64,000 nucleotides of DNA from Enterobacter cloacae (GTDB lineage Bacteria; Pseudomonadota; Gammaproteobacteria; Enterobacterales; Enterobacteriaceae). Numbering within the stretch: the first letter of the stretch is position 1; every line of letters begins with the position of its first letter. The notes under the pieces are model-generated. The model was not told the origin of the DNA. It worked only from the letters and a program-made list of their open reading frames with translations, and ran no database searches. The translations under genes and the position numbers were made by a program. The stretch spans positions 4,030,001-4,094,000 of the forward strand of contig AP022133.1 of NCBI GenBank assembly GCA_014169315.1. The letters are read 5' to 3'. This document shows, one piece after another, positions 45,581-56,905 of this stretch.

Positions 45581-46218
45581 TAGCCTCGGCCGAGACGCAT
45601 TTCACGTTCCGGTTCAGTTAAAGATGCCAGGAAAGAGTCGCGTTCAAATACGCGAGTCATATAGCCTTTCAGCTCTTTCGCACCCGGGCCGCTGAACTCA
45701 ACGCCCAGCGTTGGCAGACGCCACAGCAGAGGAGCCAGGTAGCAATCCACCAGGCTGAACTCATCGCTCAGGAAGAAAGGCTTCTGACCAAACACGGGCG
45801 CAATCGCCAGCAGCTCTTCACGCAGTTGTTTACGTGCAGCATCCGCTTCAGAGGAGGAACCGTTGACGATAACGTTCATCAGCGAGTACCAGTCTTTCTC
45901 GATACGTTGCATGTACAGGCGGCTTTCACCACGCGCAACCGGGTAAACAGGCATCAGTGGCGGATGCGGGAAACGCTCATCAAGATATTCCATAATGATG
46001 CGGGATTCCCACAGGGTCAGCTCACGATCTACCAGCGTCGGTACGCTTTGGCTCGGGTTGAGATCGATCAGATCCTGAGGTGGGTTATCCTTTTCCACAT
46101 GCTCGATCTCAAAACTGACACCCTTCTCGGCCAGCACGATACGAACCTGATGGCTATAAATGTCAGTAGGACCAGAAAACAGCGTCATTACCGAACGTTT
46201 GTTGGCAGCGACAGCCAT
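45580..46218 (-). CDS. sspA: Stringent starvation protein A, RNA polymerase-associated
   Basis: A 212-residue protein with a glutathione-S-transferase fold that binds RNA polymerase and supports late phage P1 and acid-tolerance transcription. The N-terminal thioredoxin-like domain contains SVMTLFSGPTDIYSHQVR; the helical C-terminal domain includes EFSLVDCYLAPLLWRLP. The E. coli protein has the same length. First gene of sspAB. Confidence 0.97.
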   Translation of the reverse strand: MAVAANKRSVMTLFSGPTDIYSHQVRIVLAEKGVSFEIEHVEKDNPPQDLIDLNPSQSVPTLVDRELTLWESRIIMEYLDERFPHPPLMPVYPVARGESRLYMQRIEKDWYSLMNVIVNGSSSEADAARKQLREELLAIAPVFGQKPFFLSDEFSLVDCYLAPLLWRLPTLGVEFSGPGAKELKGYMTRVFERDSFLASLTEPEREMRLGRG

Positions 46219-46471
46219 GAAAACCTCCAGGTATATTCAGAATTTTTACTGCTACCAGCCCCAACAGGGCCAGCCAGATGTTGTATCGCCCATCCCAGGG
46301 AAAACACATTGTTCAAGAATCGAACAAAAATCGAGTATTCACCGATATTTGGGCAGAAAATTGGATGATAGTTTACCAGATTTTATGACCTTTGTGGTGA
46401 GGGGATTCTGGAAATACGGAAAAAGAGGAGATATATGCATTGATTTTGTGGATAACCTAAGCATTATCCAT

Positions 46472-46498
46472 AAAAAAACCCGCCGAAGCGGGTTTTTC
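46472..46498 (-). terminator. Terminator of rplM-rpsI
   Basis: AAAAAAACCCGC-CGAA-GCGGGTTTTT lies 30 bases beyond the rpsI stop within the roughly 310-base rpsI-sspA gap. The rest of that gap holds the sspA promoter region on the minus strand and no open frame. Confidence 0.9.
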
Positions 46499-46528
46499 GC
46501 CAATCGTTCTGCGTAAGCAGAAAGCAGA

Positions 46529-46924
<396 letters not shown>

Positions 46925-46936
46925 CTATAATCCCGA

Positions 46937-47452
<516 letters not shown>

Positions 47453-47617
47453 CTACCCCTTCGAATAGCTAATGCCGACACATAGAAAGTTTCGGGAAAA
47501 AAACCTTCTCGTAACGTGGGGTCGCAAGATTATAGAGAAGTTGAGGTCAAAGATCGACCCCTAAATGTGATTCAAAACGGGTTTTTCGGGGGGTGGATGT
47601 TGTGCGCTCTGGTGCTC

Positions 47618-47650
47618 TCACCCCCGGCTCCTCTCCCACCGGGAGAGGGA
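47618..47650. repeat. GC-rich palindrome downstream of zapE
   Basis: CTCTCCCACCGGGAGAG at 47631-47647 with flanking CCCCCGGCTC resembles the palindromes at 26965 and 28600. It lies between the zapE stop and the rplM promoter region. Confidence 0.65.
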
Positions 47651-47658
47651 AACATGGA

Positions 47659-48783
47659 TTACGGCATATGCTCCAGCTTCAGGTATTCCTCGCTCTGCAT
47701 CTCCTGCAGGCGCGACAGGCAGCGCTGGAATTCAAATTTCAACCGCTCGCCCTGATATACCTCATATAAAGGAACCTCTGCACTCACCACCAGCTTGACG
47801 TGACGTTCGTAAAACTCATCCACCAGTGCAATGAAGCGCCGCGCTTCATTCTCCATCAACGGCGTCATTACCGGGACATCCAGCAGCATCACGGTGTGGA
47901 ACAGGCGCGAAAGCGCAATGTAATCGTGTTGGCTGCGGGCATCCACACAAAGCGTCGCAAAAGAGACCGCCAGGGTTTGGTTCTCTACCCCCTGCGTTTG
48001 CAGCGGACGATGGTTAATCTCCAGCGCAGGGGCGTTATCACGTGCCGCTCCCGCCAGTGCCAGCCACAGTTTATTCATCTGACTGGTGGTTTCATCGTTT
48101 AAAGGGGAAAGCCACAGATGCGCCTGCGTCAGCGTGCGCAGGCGGTAATCCACTCCGGCATCGACGTTCATGATATCGCAATGCTGCTTAATGGCATCAA
48201 TGGCAGGCAGGAAACGCGCCCGCTGCAGGCCGTTGCGGTATAGCTCATCCGGCGGGATATTCGAGGTGGCAACCAGCGTAATCCCGCGCGCAAACAGCGC
48301 TTTCATCAGGCCACCTAACAACATGGCGTCGGTGATATCAGAAACAAAAAATTCGTCAAAGCAGAGCACATCCGTTTCAGCCTTGAAGCGATCGGCAATA
48401 ATCTCCAGTGGGTCACTTTTGCCCTGCAGCGCCGTCAGCTCTTCGTGAACCCGCAGCATAAAACGGTGAAAGTGCAGACGTTGTTTACGCCCCCCCGGCA
48501 GGCTCTGGTAGAACATATCCATCAGCCAGGTTTTACCGCGCCCGACGCCTCCCCACATATATAAGCCGCGCACCGGGGCGTTAGCCTGCGGCTCTTTTTT
48601 CCCAAGAAACCGACCGAATGCCGCCTTCAGCCCGCCGTGTTGTACGATTTCAGCGGGTTTGGCCGTGAGCTCCTGATAGATCACATCCAGACGGTTGACC
48701 GCTTCACGCTGAACATCGTCCGGCTGATGTGAGCCCTCATTCAGGGCATGAAGGTAACGCGATGAGGGGGACAGACTTTGCAT
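47659..48783 (-). CDS. zapE: Cell division ATPase ZapE (AFG1 family)
   Basis: A 374-residue AFG1-like ATPase that associates with FtsZ and destabilises Z-ring polymers under stress. Walker A is GGVGRGKTWLMDMFY (about residues 70-84), and Walker B is DVLCFDEFFVSD. The sensor region TLVATSNIPPDELY is clear. I chose the ATG at 48783 (MQSLSPSSRY); 11 more codons are open upstream. Divergent from zapG. Confidence 0.96.
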   Translation of the reverse strand: MQSLSPSSRYLHALNEGSHQPDDVQREAVNRLDVIYQELTAKPAEIVQHGGLKAAFGRFLGKKEPQANAPVRGLYMWGGVGRGKTWLMDMFYQSLPGGRKQRLHFHRFMLRVHEELTALQGKSDPLEIIADRFKAETDVLCFDEFFVSDITDAMLLGGLMKALFARGITLVATSNIPPDELYRNGLQRARFLPAIDAIKQHCDIMNVDAGVDYRLRTLTQAHLWLSPLNDETTSQMNKLWLALAGAARDNAPALEINHRPLQTQGVENQTLAVSFATLCVDARSQHDYIALSRLFHTVMLLDVPVMTPLMENEARRFIALVDEFYERHVKLVVSAEVPLYEVYQGERLKFEFQRCLSRLQEMQSEEYLKLEHMP

Positions 48784-48972
48784 AATCTTGTTGTTATTCC
48801 TTCGGTTAAACCTCACCAGCAGGCATGGCTGATGAAAAAAAGGCCGTTCTACACTACGCGATGATACGTCAGGATTCCACTTCTGCAGAAATAGCGGTTA
48901 TAGTGGCGTTATCAGGCACAGGCAGGAGCCGAGCCAACACCCTACGGAACCACAAGACAACGGGAGAAGTTC

Positions 48973-49371
48973 ATGACCTGGGAATATGCGCTAATCGGTT
49001 TAGTCGTCGGCATCATTATCGGTGCTGTGGCCATGCGTTTCGGTAATCGCAAATTGCGTCAACAACAGTCACTGCAGTACGAACTGGAAAAGAACAAAGC
49101 TGAACTGGAAGAGTATCGCGAAGAGCTGGTCAGCCACTTTGCCCGTAGCGCCGAGCTGCTGGATAACATGGCAACCGACTATCGTCAGCTGTATCAACAT
49201 ATGGCGAAAAGCTCCAGCAGCCTGCTGCCAGAGATGACGGCGGAGACGAACCCGTTCCGCAACCGTCTGGCTGACTCTGAAGCTGGTAACGACCAGGCAC
49301 CGGTTCAGATGCCACGCGATTATTCTGATGGCGCGTCCGGCCTGCTGCGCGGTGGCGCAAAACGCGATTAA
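48973..49371 (+). CDS. zapG: Z-ring associated protein ZapG (YhcB, DUF1043)
   Basis: A 132-residue inner-membrane protein with one N-terminal helix (EYALIGLVVGIIIGAVAMRF) followed by a cytoplasmic coiled coil (about residues 30-75, LQYELEKNKAELEEYREEL). The C-terminal tail is disordered. YhcB/ZapG links envelope synthesis and cell division in E. coli. Confidence 0.96.
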   Translation: MTWEYALIGLVVGIIIGAVAMRFGNRKLRQQQSLQYELEKNKAELEEYREELVSHFARSAELLDNMATDYRQLYQHMAKSSSSLLPEMTAETNPFRNRLADSEAGNDQAPVQMPRDYSDGASGLLRGGAKRD

Positions 49372-49542
49372 TCGCACAACCTGAATTTATTTTACGGGCG
49401 CAGCGATTGCGCCCGTCCTTTCTCCCTGACCCCAGCTATTATTTAGTCAATTACCTCATTGTTCAGCGGTTTAAAATTCAATAACATCAGGATGTTTTTG
49501 GGGCCGTTCTTCTTTCATTCCAGGATACGAGAGTCAGCGTCG

Positions 49543-50910
49543 ATGAACAAAAAAAACCAGCTGTTGAGCGCTTTAGCGTTAAGTGTCGGGTTATCTCTCT
49601 CGGCATCCTTCCCTGCTTCGGCCACGCTGCCTGCGCAGGTTCCGGGACAAACTGCCATTCCCAGCCTCGCGCCGATGCTGGAAAAAGTGCTACCTGCGGT
49701 AGTCAGCGTGCGAGTCGAAGGAACAGCGCGGCAAAACCAGCGCGTACCTGAAGAACTGAAGAAGTATTTCGGTGATGAGTCTCCCGACCAGTCAGCCCAG
49801 CCTTTTGAAGGTCTTGGCTCTGGGGTCATCATTGATGCGGCTAAAGGCTATATTCTGACCAATAACCACGTTATCAGCCAGGCGGATAAAATCAGCGTTC
49901 AGCTGAATGACGGGCGAGAATTTGACGCCAAACTGATCGGCGGCGATGACCAGAGCGACATTGCGCTATTGCAGATGCAAAACCCGGGTAACCTGACACA
50001 AATTACGATAGCGGACTCCGATAAGCTGCGTGTTGGTGATTTTGCCGTCGCCGTCGGTAACCCGTTCGGTTTAGGACAAACCGTCACTTCGGGTATCGTT
50101 TCCGCGCTGGGACGTAGCGGACTGAATCTGGAAGGGCTGGAAAACTTTATTCAGACCGATGCCTCGATTAACCGCGGCAACTCCGGCGGAGCACTGCTTA
50201 ACCTCAACGGTGAGTTGATTGGCATCAACACCGCCATCCTTGCGCCGGGCGGCGGCAGCATCGGGATTGGTTTCGCCATTCCCAGCAATATGGCCAAAAC
50301 CCTGTCACAACAGCTGATTCAGTTTGGCGAAGTCAAACGCGGTTTGCTGGGCATTAAGGGGATGGAGATGAGCGCGGATATCGCTAAAGCGTTCAACATC
50401 AACGTTCAGCGCGGGGCATTTGTCAGTGAAGTGCTGCCAAACTCCGGCTCGGCAAAAGCAGGCGTGAAATCCGGGGATGTGATCGTCAGCCTCAATGATA
50501 AACCGCTGAACAGTTTCGCTGAGCTGCGTTCGCGCATTGCAACGACTGAACCCGGTGCCAAAGTGAAGTTAGGTCTGATTCGTGATGGCAAGCCGCTGGA
50601 CGTTGAAGTGACGCTGGATAAGAGTACGTCCTCTTCCGCCAGTGCTGAGCTTATCGCCCCGGCACTGCAAGGGGCAACGCTAAGCGACGGGCAGCTTAAA
50701 GACGGCACAAAAGGCATTACCGTTGATACCGTCGAGAAGAGCAGCCCAGCCGCACAGGCGGGGTTGCACCAGGATGATGTCATCATCGGTGTAAACCGCA
50801 ACCGCGTGCAATCTATCGCGGAGATGCGCAAGGTGCTGGAGAGTAAGCCAGCGGTCATTGCCCTGCAGATTATGCGTGGCAATGAGTCTATCTATATTCT
50901 GTTGCGCTAA
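49543..50910 (+). CDS. degQ: Periplasmic serine endoprotease DegQ
   Basis: A 455-residue HtrA-family protease with the E. coli length. The signal peptide starts MNKKNQLLSALALSVGLSLS and is cleaved after PASA. The catalytic triad is His in TNNHVIS, Asp in SDIALLQ and Ser in GNSGGALLN. Two PDZ domains follow (about residues 260-350 and 370-450). The ATG at 49543 was chosen from the signal peptide; the frame is open to 49459. Confidence 0.97.
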   Translation: MNKKNQLLSALALSVGLSLSASFPASATLPAQVPGQTAIPSLAPMLEKVLPAVVSVRVEGTARQNQRVPEELKKYFGDESPDQSAQPFEGLGSGVIIDAAKGYILTNNHVISQADKISVQLNDGREFDAKLIGGDDQSDIALLQMQNPGNLTQITIADSDKLRVGDFAVAVGNPFGLGQTVTSGIVSALGRSGLNLEGLENFIQTDASINRGNSGGALLNLNGELIGINTAILAPGGGSIGIGFAIPSNMAKTLSQQLIQFGEVKRGLLGIKGMEMSADIAKAFNINVQRGAFVSEVLPNSGSAKAGVKSGDVIVSLNDKPLNSFAELRSRIATTEPGAKVKLGLIRDGKPLDVEVTLDKSTSSSASAELIAPALQGATLSDGQLKDGTKGITVDTVEKSSPAAQAGLHQDDVIIGVNRNRVQSIAEMRKVLESKPAVIALQIMRGNESIYILLR

Positions 50911-51001
50911 TCATGTGTGATTCCGGGCATCTGGCCTCGTGTGATGTCCGGATAACTCATGTTATGCTGCAAATCGTTCCTTTTTTAACGACACGCGCAT
51001 C

Positions 51002-52069
51002 ATGCTTTTAAAGCTCTTTCGTTCCATTGCCATCGGTTTGATCGTTGCTGGCCTGCTGTTAGTGGCTATGCCGTCTTTACGTCAGTTCAACAAGCTGACG
51101 GCCCCCCAGTTTGACAGTACGGATGAAACACCGGCCACCTACAACCAGGCCGTTCGCCGTGCGGCACCTGCCGTGGTTAACGTCTATAACCGTGGCCTTA
51201 ACAGCTCAAGCCATAATCAGCTGGAGATCCGCACGCTCGGTTCCGGTGTGATTATGGACGAGCGTGGTTACATCATTACCAACAAACACGTGATCAACGA
51301 TGCCGACCAGATTATCGTCGCATTGCAGGATGGCCGCGTGTTTGAGGCTCTGCTCGTCGGCTCTGACAGCCTGACCGACCTGGCGGTACTGAAAATCAAC
51401 GCCACGGGTGGCCTGCCGGTCATCCCGATTAACCGCAAACGTACGCCGCACATTGGCGACGTAGTGCTGGCGATTGGTAACCCGTACAACCTGGGTCAGA
51501 CCATCACTCAGGGGATTATCAGCGCCACCGGTCGAATTGGCCTGAACCCCTCCGGGCGGCAGAACTTCCTGCAGACCGATGCGTCAATCAACCACGGTAA
51601 CTCTGGCGGCGCGCTGGTCAACTCGCTGGGCGAGCTGATGGGCATCAACACCCTCTCGTTCGATAAGAGTAACGATGGCGAGACGCCGGAAGGTATCGGC
51701 TTTGCCATTCCGTTCCAGCTGGCCACCAAAATTATGGATAAGCTCATCCGCGATGGTCGGGTGATCCGCGGCTACATCGGTATTGGTGGGCGTGAGATTG
51801 CGCCAATGCACTCGCAAGGTGGCGGTATCGATCAGATCCAGGGCATTGTGGTCAACGAAGTCTCCCCTGGCGGTCCGGCGGCTAACGCAGGTATTCAGGT
51901 CAATGACGTCATTATATCGGTGAATGGCAGTCCGGCGGTATCGGCGCTGGAGACGATGGATCAGGTCGCAGAAATACGTCCTGGCTCTATCATTCCGGTC
52001 GAAGTCATGCGCAACGATAAGAAGCTGACGATTCAGGTAACGATTCAGGAATACCCGGCCACCAACTGA
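51002..52069 (+). CDS. degS: Outer membrane stress sensor protease DegS
   Basis: A 355-residue membrane-anchored HtrA protease that cleaves RseA when its PDZ domain binds misfolded porin C-termini, releasing sigma-E. An N-terminal helix (LLKLFRSIAIGLIVAGLLLV) replaces a cleaved signal. Triad: His in NKHVIND, Asp in LTDLAVLK, Ser in HGNSGGALVN. There is one PDZ domain. It follows degQ by 91 bases, enough for its own promoter. Confidence 0.97.
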   Translation: MLLKLFRSIAIGLIVAGLLLVAMPSLRQFNKLTAPQFDSTDETPATYNQAVRRAAPAVVNVYNRGLNSSSHNQLEIRTLGSGVIMDERGYIITNKHVINDADQIIVALQDGRVFEALLVGSDSLTDLAVLKINATGGLPVIPINRKRTPHIGDVVLAIGNPYNLGQTITQGIISATGRIGLNPSGRQNFLQTDASINHGNSGGALVNSLGELMGINTLSFDKSNDGETPEGIGFAIPFQLATKIMDKLIRDGRVIRGYIGIGGREIAPMHSQGGGIDQIQGIVVNEVSPGGPAANAGIQVNDVIISVNGSPAVSALETMDQVAEIRPGSIIPVEVMRNDKKLTIQVTIQEYPATN

Positions 52070-52076
52070 CAGACAT

Positions 52077-52108
52077 AAAAAAACGGAGCACCTGGCTCCG
52101 TTTTTTTT
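52077..52108. terminator. Bidirectional terminator between degS and mdh
   Basis: AAAAAAACGGAGC-ACCTG-GCTCCGTTTTTTTT lies 7 bases after degS. With A and T runs on both sides it can serve convergent degS and mdh. Confidence 0.93.
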
Positions 52109-52142
52109 GCCGGGTAGCGCGAACGCTTACCCGGCCTGTAAG
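52109..52142. repeat. REP-like element between degS and mdh
   Basis: GCCGGGTAGCG...CGCTTACCCGGCCTG is a REP-type palindrome directly after the terminator, on the mdh 3' side. Confidence 0.75.
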
Positions 52143-52154
52143 GGAAAGTCCGTT

Positions 52155-53117
<963 letters not shown>

Positions 53118-53426
53118 TTAAGTATCTGTAACTCCGTTGCGGCGACCATAATTCAGCAGGTAAATAATTACAATTTTCGTAGCTAAAGAATTTGAGGTCA
53201 CTCGACTTTCTCTATCGTCAGAATGCTATCTGACAACAGACGGCAACGATTTAAGAGGTGGTTACAATACACCCTGCCCCGCCACCAAAACAACATCAAT
53301 TTGATAACATTTAATTTACTTTTAAGCTTATTTGCGTGGCGTGACCCAGGCATGTTTTCTGATAACGAAATCTGATAAAATCACTCCCTTTCATAACATT
53401 ATTTCAGCCTGGGTTCAGGCAGATTG

Positions 53427-53465
53427 TTTGCATAAAAATTCATCCACATGCATAATAATGTTGTT
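53427..53465 (+). promoter_or_regulatory. Tandem ARG boxes upstream of argR
   Basis: TTGCATAAAAATTCAT and ATGCATAATAATGTTG, about 20 bases apart from centre to centre, match the ArgR operator (TGAATAAAAATTCA type). They end 26 bases before the argR ATG. They indicate arginine-dependent autorepression. The remaining mdh-argR gap (53094-53426) is AT-rich and must hold the divergent promoters. Confidence 0.85.
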
Positions 53466-53487
53466 TATACCGTTATATTCCGGGTGA

Positions 53488-53961
<474 letters not shown>

Positions 53962-54337
53962 TCCTCTCTCCCCGTAGCACGGCTGCGGGGATTGTTCTGC
54001 TCCCGCTGCGTTTCCCCCTGTTTTCTCCCCTCCCTGCTTTGCCAAATAGTGCTTTTTACCACCCACCAACATTCACGCAGTGAATATCACCTCAATAAAT
54101 CGCACAAAAAATCAAAAGCCAGTATCCCTCTGATTTAGTTAGACATAGCAAGAAGATGTGACGAAAAAATGACCATCACTATGCATTTTGGTTATAAAAA
54201 TCACGTTTATTAACTCTTAATAACCATTGAAACAATTAGTCTGGTATTAATTTTTATCGTTATTAGTGTATACTTGATTTTGTGATGAGGGTCACGAAAC
54301 AAAGACCCCAGTAAAAAATTCGACGAGGTAAAGAATC
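53962..54337 (+). promoter_or_regulatory. argR-yhcN intergenic region
   Basis: This 376-base non-coding stretch contains a weak hairpin after argR (CCCCGTAG...CTGCGGGG) and, near its right end, a TATACT -10 element at 54269-54274. This probably drives yhcN. AACAAAGACCCC...GACGAGG precedes the ATG. No open frame was found. Confidence 0.5.
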
Positions 54338-54601
54338 ATGAAAATCAAAACTACTGTAGCGATGCTGAGCGTCCTGTCTGTTCTGTCATTCGGTGCTTTT
54401 GCGGCTGACTCCATCAACGCCGATCAGGCGCAATCCCGTCAGGCAATTGGCACAGTGTCTGTTGGTGCGGTCAGTGCGTCTCCGATGGACATGCATGACA
54501 TGCTGAACAAAAAAGCGGAAGAACAGGGTGCGTCATCCTATCGCATCATTGAAGCGCGTACAGGCGACCACTGGCACGCAACCGCTGAGCTGTACAAATA
54601 A
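54338..54601 (+). CDS. yhcN: YhcN-family periplasmic stress protein (first copy)
   Basis: An 87-residue member of the YhcN/BhsA/McbA (DUF1471) family, the same length as E. coli YhcN, which responds to acid and peroxide stress. The signal peptide starts MKIKTTVAMLSVLSVLSFGA and is cleaved after GAFA. The mature domain has the conserved DUF1471 pattern IGTVSVGAVSASPMDMHDML and ends HWHATAELYK. Confidence 0.94.
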   Translation: MKIKTTVAMLSVLSVLSFGAFAADSINADQAQSRQAIGTVSVGAVSASPMDMHDMLNKKAEEQGASSYRIIEARTGDHWHATAELYK

Positions 54602-54709
54602 GTTTTAGTCATACCCGAAAACATCATTCTCCACTCAACGGCACCTGGCATAAAAATAGCAGTTCAACCCTTCTCGCCGTTGAGTACACCCTGCTCAGGA
54701 GTAAAGACT

Positions 54710-54976
54710 ATGAAAACCCAATTAATCATCGCAACCCTCGGCCTGGCATCTGTACTTTCTTTCGGCGCGAGCGCAGCCGTTCACCAGGTCAATGCCGACC
54801 AGGCACAGACTCTACAGTCGATGGGGAGTATCTCTGTCACATCCGTAACCGGCTCTCCGATGGATATCCGTCAGGAGCTGGCAGCAAAAGCTGAAAAAGC
54901 GGGTGCCAGCAGCTATCGCGTCACCGAACTGAACCAGGGTGACCACTGGCATGCTACAGCGGAACTGTATAAATAA
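54710..54976 (+). CDS. YhcN-family periplasmic protein (second, tandem copy)
   Basis: An 88-residue paralogue directly downstream of yhcN. Signal peptide MKTQLIIATLGLASVLSFGA, cleaved after GASA; the mature part keeps MGSISVTSVTGSPMDIRQEL and the same HWHATAELYK ending. It has its own binding site (AGGAG at 54697-54701) and a 108-base gap that may contain a promoter. E. coli K-12 has a single copy here. Confidence 0.92.
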   Translation: MKTQLIIATLGLASVLSFGASAAVHQVNADQAQTLQSMGSISVTSVTGSPMDIRQELAAKAEKAGASSYRVTELNQGDHWHATAELYK

Positions 54977-55004
54977 ACCCTCGTCGTATCTCATCATACG
55001 ACTT

Positions 55005-55036
55005 GCCCCTGACCAGAAGGTCAGGGGCTTTTTTTA
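55005..55036 (+). terminator. Terminator of the yhcN pair
   Basis: GCCCCTGACC-AGAA-GGTCAGGGGC followed by seven Ts, about 30 bases past the second yhcN-type stop. It also faces the end of yhcO. Confidence 0.93.
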
Positions 55037-55045
55037 ACGCTTAAA

Positions 55046-55318
55046 TCAGTGGCGCACGTTAAAACGTAACTGTCCTTCCAGCTCTTCTTCTGCTTCATCA
55101 AACAATAAAACCAGCGCGCCAAAACGTCTGCGCAGCTTATCAGGCAGATGGATAAACTCTATCTCCAGCGGTAACGGCAACTGGCTGTCGATGACCACTT
55201 CCCACAGCGTATCCAGATTCGTGACGCTTTCCTGTTCAAGGTCAAACACCTGGATAAATTCACGATAGAAGTCTTCCTGACTGTCAATCTCGTCAAAATC
55301 AAACGTATAGATTTTCAT
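55046..55318 (-). CDS. yhcO: Barstar-family protein YhcO
   Basis: A 90-residue barstar-like ribonuclease inhibitor, the E. coli YhcO counterpart. It starts [20 protein letters not shown] and contains the [20 protein letters not shown] block typical of barstar. No barnase-type gene is adjacent, so its target is unknown. The ATG at 55318 was preferred over an open extension to 55348. Confidence 0.93.
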   Translation of the reverse strand: MKIYTFDFDEIDSQEDFYREFIQVFDLEQESVTNLDTLWEVVIDSQLPLPLEIEFIHLPDKLRRRFGALVLLFDEAEEELEGQLRFNVRH

Positions 55319-55363
55319 TACCAGCCACCCAGTCCAGGCGAGCGGCAAATGCCGCCCTGTCTA

Positions 55364-56818
55364 TTATAATCCCCCGATATGCAGGGTTTTGACTTCCAGA
55401 TACTCTTCCAGCCCCAACACAGACCCCTCACGCCCCAGACCTGACTCTTTTACGCCACCAAAAGGTCCCAGCTCTGTGGATACGGCACATTCGTTGATGC
55501 CAATCATCCCGCTTTCGATGGCCTGTGAGACGCGGAACACCCGCGACAGGTTCTGGGTATAGAAGTAAGCCGCCAGGCCATATGGTGTGTTATTGGCGCG
55601 CTGGATCACTTCATCTTCTGAGGTGAAACGGAAGCAGGCCGCGACAGGGCCAAACGTCTCTTCCCCTGCCAGCTTCATGCCTTCATGGCAGTCTCCGAGC
55701 ACGGTTGGCATCCAGAAATTACCGCCAAGTGGGTGTGCCTTGCCGCCTGCCAGTACGGTCGCGCCGTTGGCAATCGCATCTTCAACGTGTTCCCGCACTT
55801 TGTTGACCGCCGAAGGTTCAATCAGCGGCCCGACGACGACCCCTTCTTCCAGACCATTTCCGACCTTCAGCGCGTTCACCGCATCAGCAAGCTGATTAAC
55901 AAACTTGTCGTAAACGGTTTCCTGAATATAGAAGCGGTTAACGCTGACGCAGACCTGCCCGGCATTACGGAATTTGTTGGTAATCGCCCCTTTCACAGCT
56001 GCATCAATGTCCGCATCCTCAAAGACGATATAGGGAGCATTTCCTCCCAGCTCCATTGAGACTTTTTTCATTGTCTCTGCGGCGTTTCGCACCAGCGTTT
56101 TGCCCACAGAGGTCGACCCGGTAAACGTGATTTTACGCACGTCGTGGCTGGCCATGATCGCATCGCTGATTTCATGCGTGTTTCCCGCTACCGCGTTAAG
56201 CACGCCATCCGGCACACCCGCCTGTTTTGCCAGCGCGAGTAATGCAAAGGCGCTGAGCGGAGTGTTGTTTGCCGGTTTGATCACCCCCGTACACCCTGCT
56301 GCCAGCGCCGGGCCTAACTTGCGGGTAAGCATTGCCATCGGGAAGTTCCACGGCGTAATCGCCGCCACCACGCCGACAGGTTCGCGGGTTGCCAGAATGC
56401 GGGAGCCGGGTTTGACGGGTGGAATAATTTCACCATTCGCGCGTTTGGCCTGCTCGGCAAACCACTGGATAAAGCTGGCAGCATACTCGACTTCACCTTC
56501 TGCTTCTTTCAGGGGCTTACCCTGTTCGGTGGTCATTAACCGCCCGAGCCAGCTTTTATTCTCAATAATCAGTTCATACCAGCGATAGAGGATGGTTGAA
56601 CGCTCTTTCGCGGTTCTGGCGCGCCATGAAGGGAAAGCTTTAGTTGCGGCGGCAATCGCCTCTTCGGTTTCGGTTTTACCGGCTTTCGCCACTTTTGCGA
56701 TCACTTCACCGGTGGCCGGGTTGAGCACATCAAAGGTCGTGTCCAGCGTTTTCCAGATGCCGTTGACCAGATAGCCGGTCTGAAAAAGGATGTTGTCCTG
56801 AAGAGCCAGGGTAGTCAT
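55364..56818 (-). CDS. NAD(P)-dependent succinate-semialdehyde dehydrogenase-like enzyme
   Basis: A 484-residue aldehyde dehydrogenase resembling GabD. The coenzyme region is FTGSTSVGKTLVRN. The active-site Glu is in MELGGNAPYIVFEDAD, and the catalytic Cys in FRNAGQVCVSVNRFY. No gab genes are adjacent. In E. coli yhcO and aaeB are neighbours, so this gene is an addition at that junction. GGGAGGA precedes the ATG. Which aldehyde is used cannot be told from sequence. Confidence 0.88.
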   Translation of the reverse strand: MTTLALQDNILFQTGYLVNGIWKTLDTTFDVLNPATGEVIAKVAKAGKTETEEAIAAATKAFPSWRARTAKERSTILYRWYELIIENKSWLGRLMTTEQGKPLKEAEGEVEYAASFIQWFAEQAKRANGEIIPPVKPGSRILATREPVGVVAAITPWNFPMAMLTRKLGPALAAGCTGVIKPANNTPLSAFALLALAKQAGVPDGVLNAVAGNTHEISDAIMASHDVRKITFTGSTSVGKTLVRNAAETMKKVSMELGGNAPYIVFEDADIDAAVKGAITNKFRNAGQVCVSVNRFYIQETVYDKFVNQLADAVNALKVGNGLEEGVVVGPLIEPSAVNKVREHVEDAIANGATVLAGGKAHPLGGNFWMPTVLGDCHEGMKLAGEETFGPVAACFRFTSEDEVIQRANNTPYGLAAYFYTQNLSRVFRVSQAIESGMIGINECAVSTELGPFGGVKESGLGREGSVLGLEEYLEVKTLHIGGL

Positions 56819-56867
56819 GTGTCCTCCCTTTCTGAATGTAAGAGCCTGCAGAACTAAGTATAGCTAC

Positions 56868-56899
56868 AAAAAAACCGACGCTTTTGGCGTCGGTTTTTT
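56868..56899. terminator. Terminator after aaeB
   Basis: AAAAAAACCGACGC-TTTT-GGCGTCGGTTTTTT lies 7 bases beyond the aaeB stop on the minus strand. It separates the aae operon from the aldehyde dehydrogenase gene. Confidence 0.93.
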
Positions 56900-56905
56900 C
56901 TTTAA

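Noticed and set aside
55046..55318. YhcO considered as half of a toxin-antitoxin pair with the neighbouring aldehyde dehydrogenase or yhcN genes
   Set aside because: No barnase-like ribonuclease gene is adjacent, and yhcO is a conserved core gene at this place in E. coli as well.
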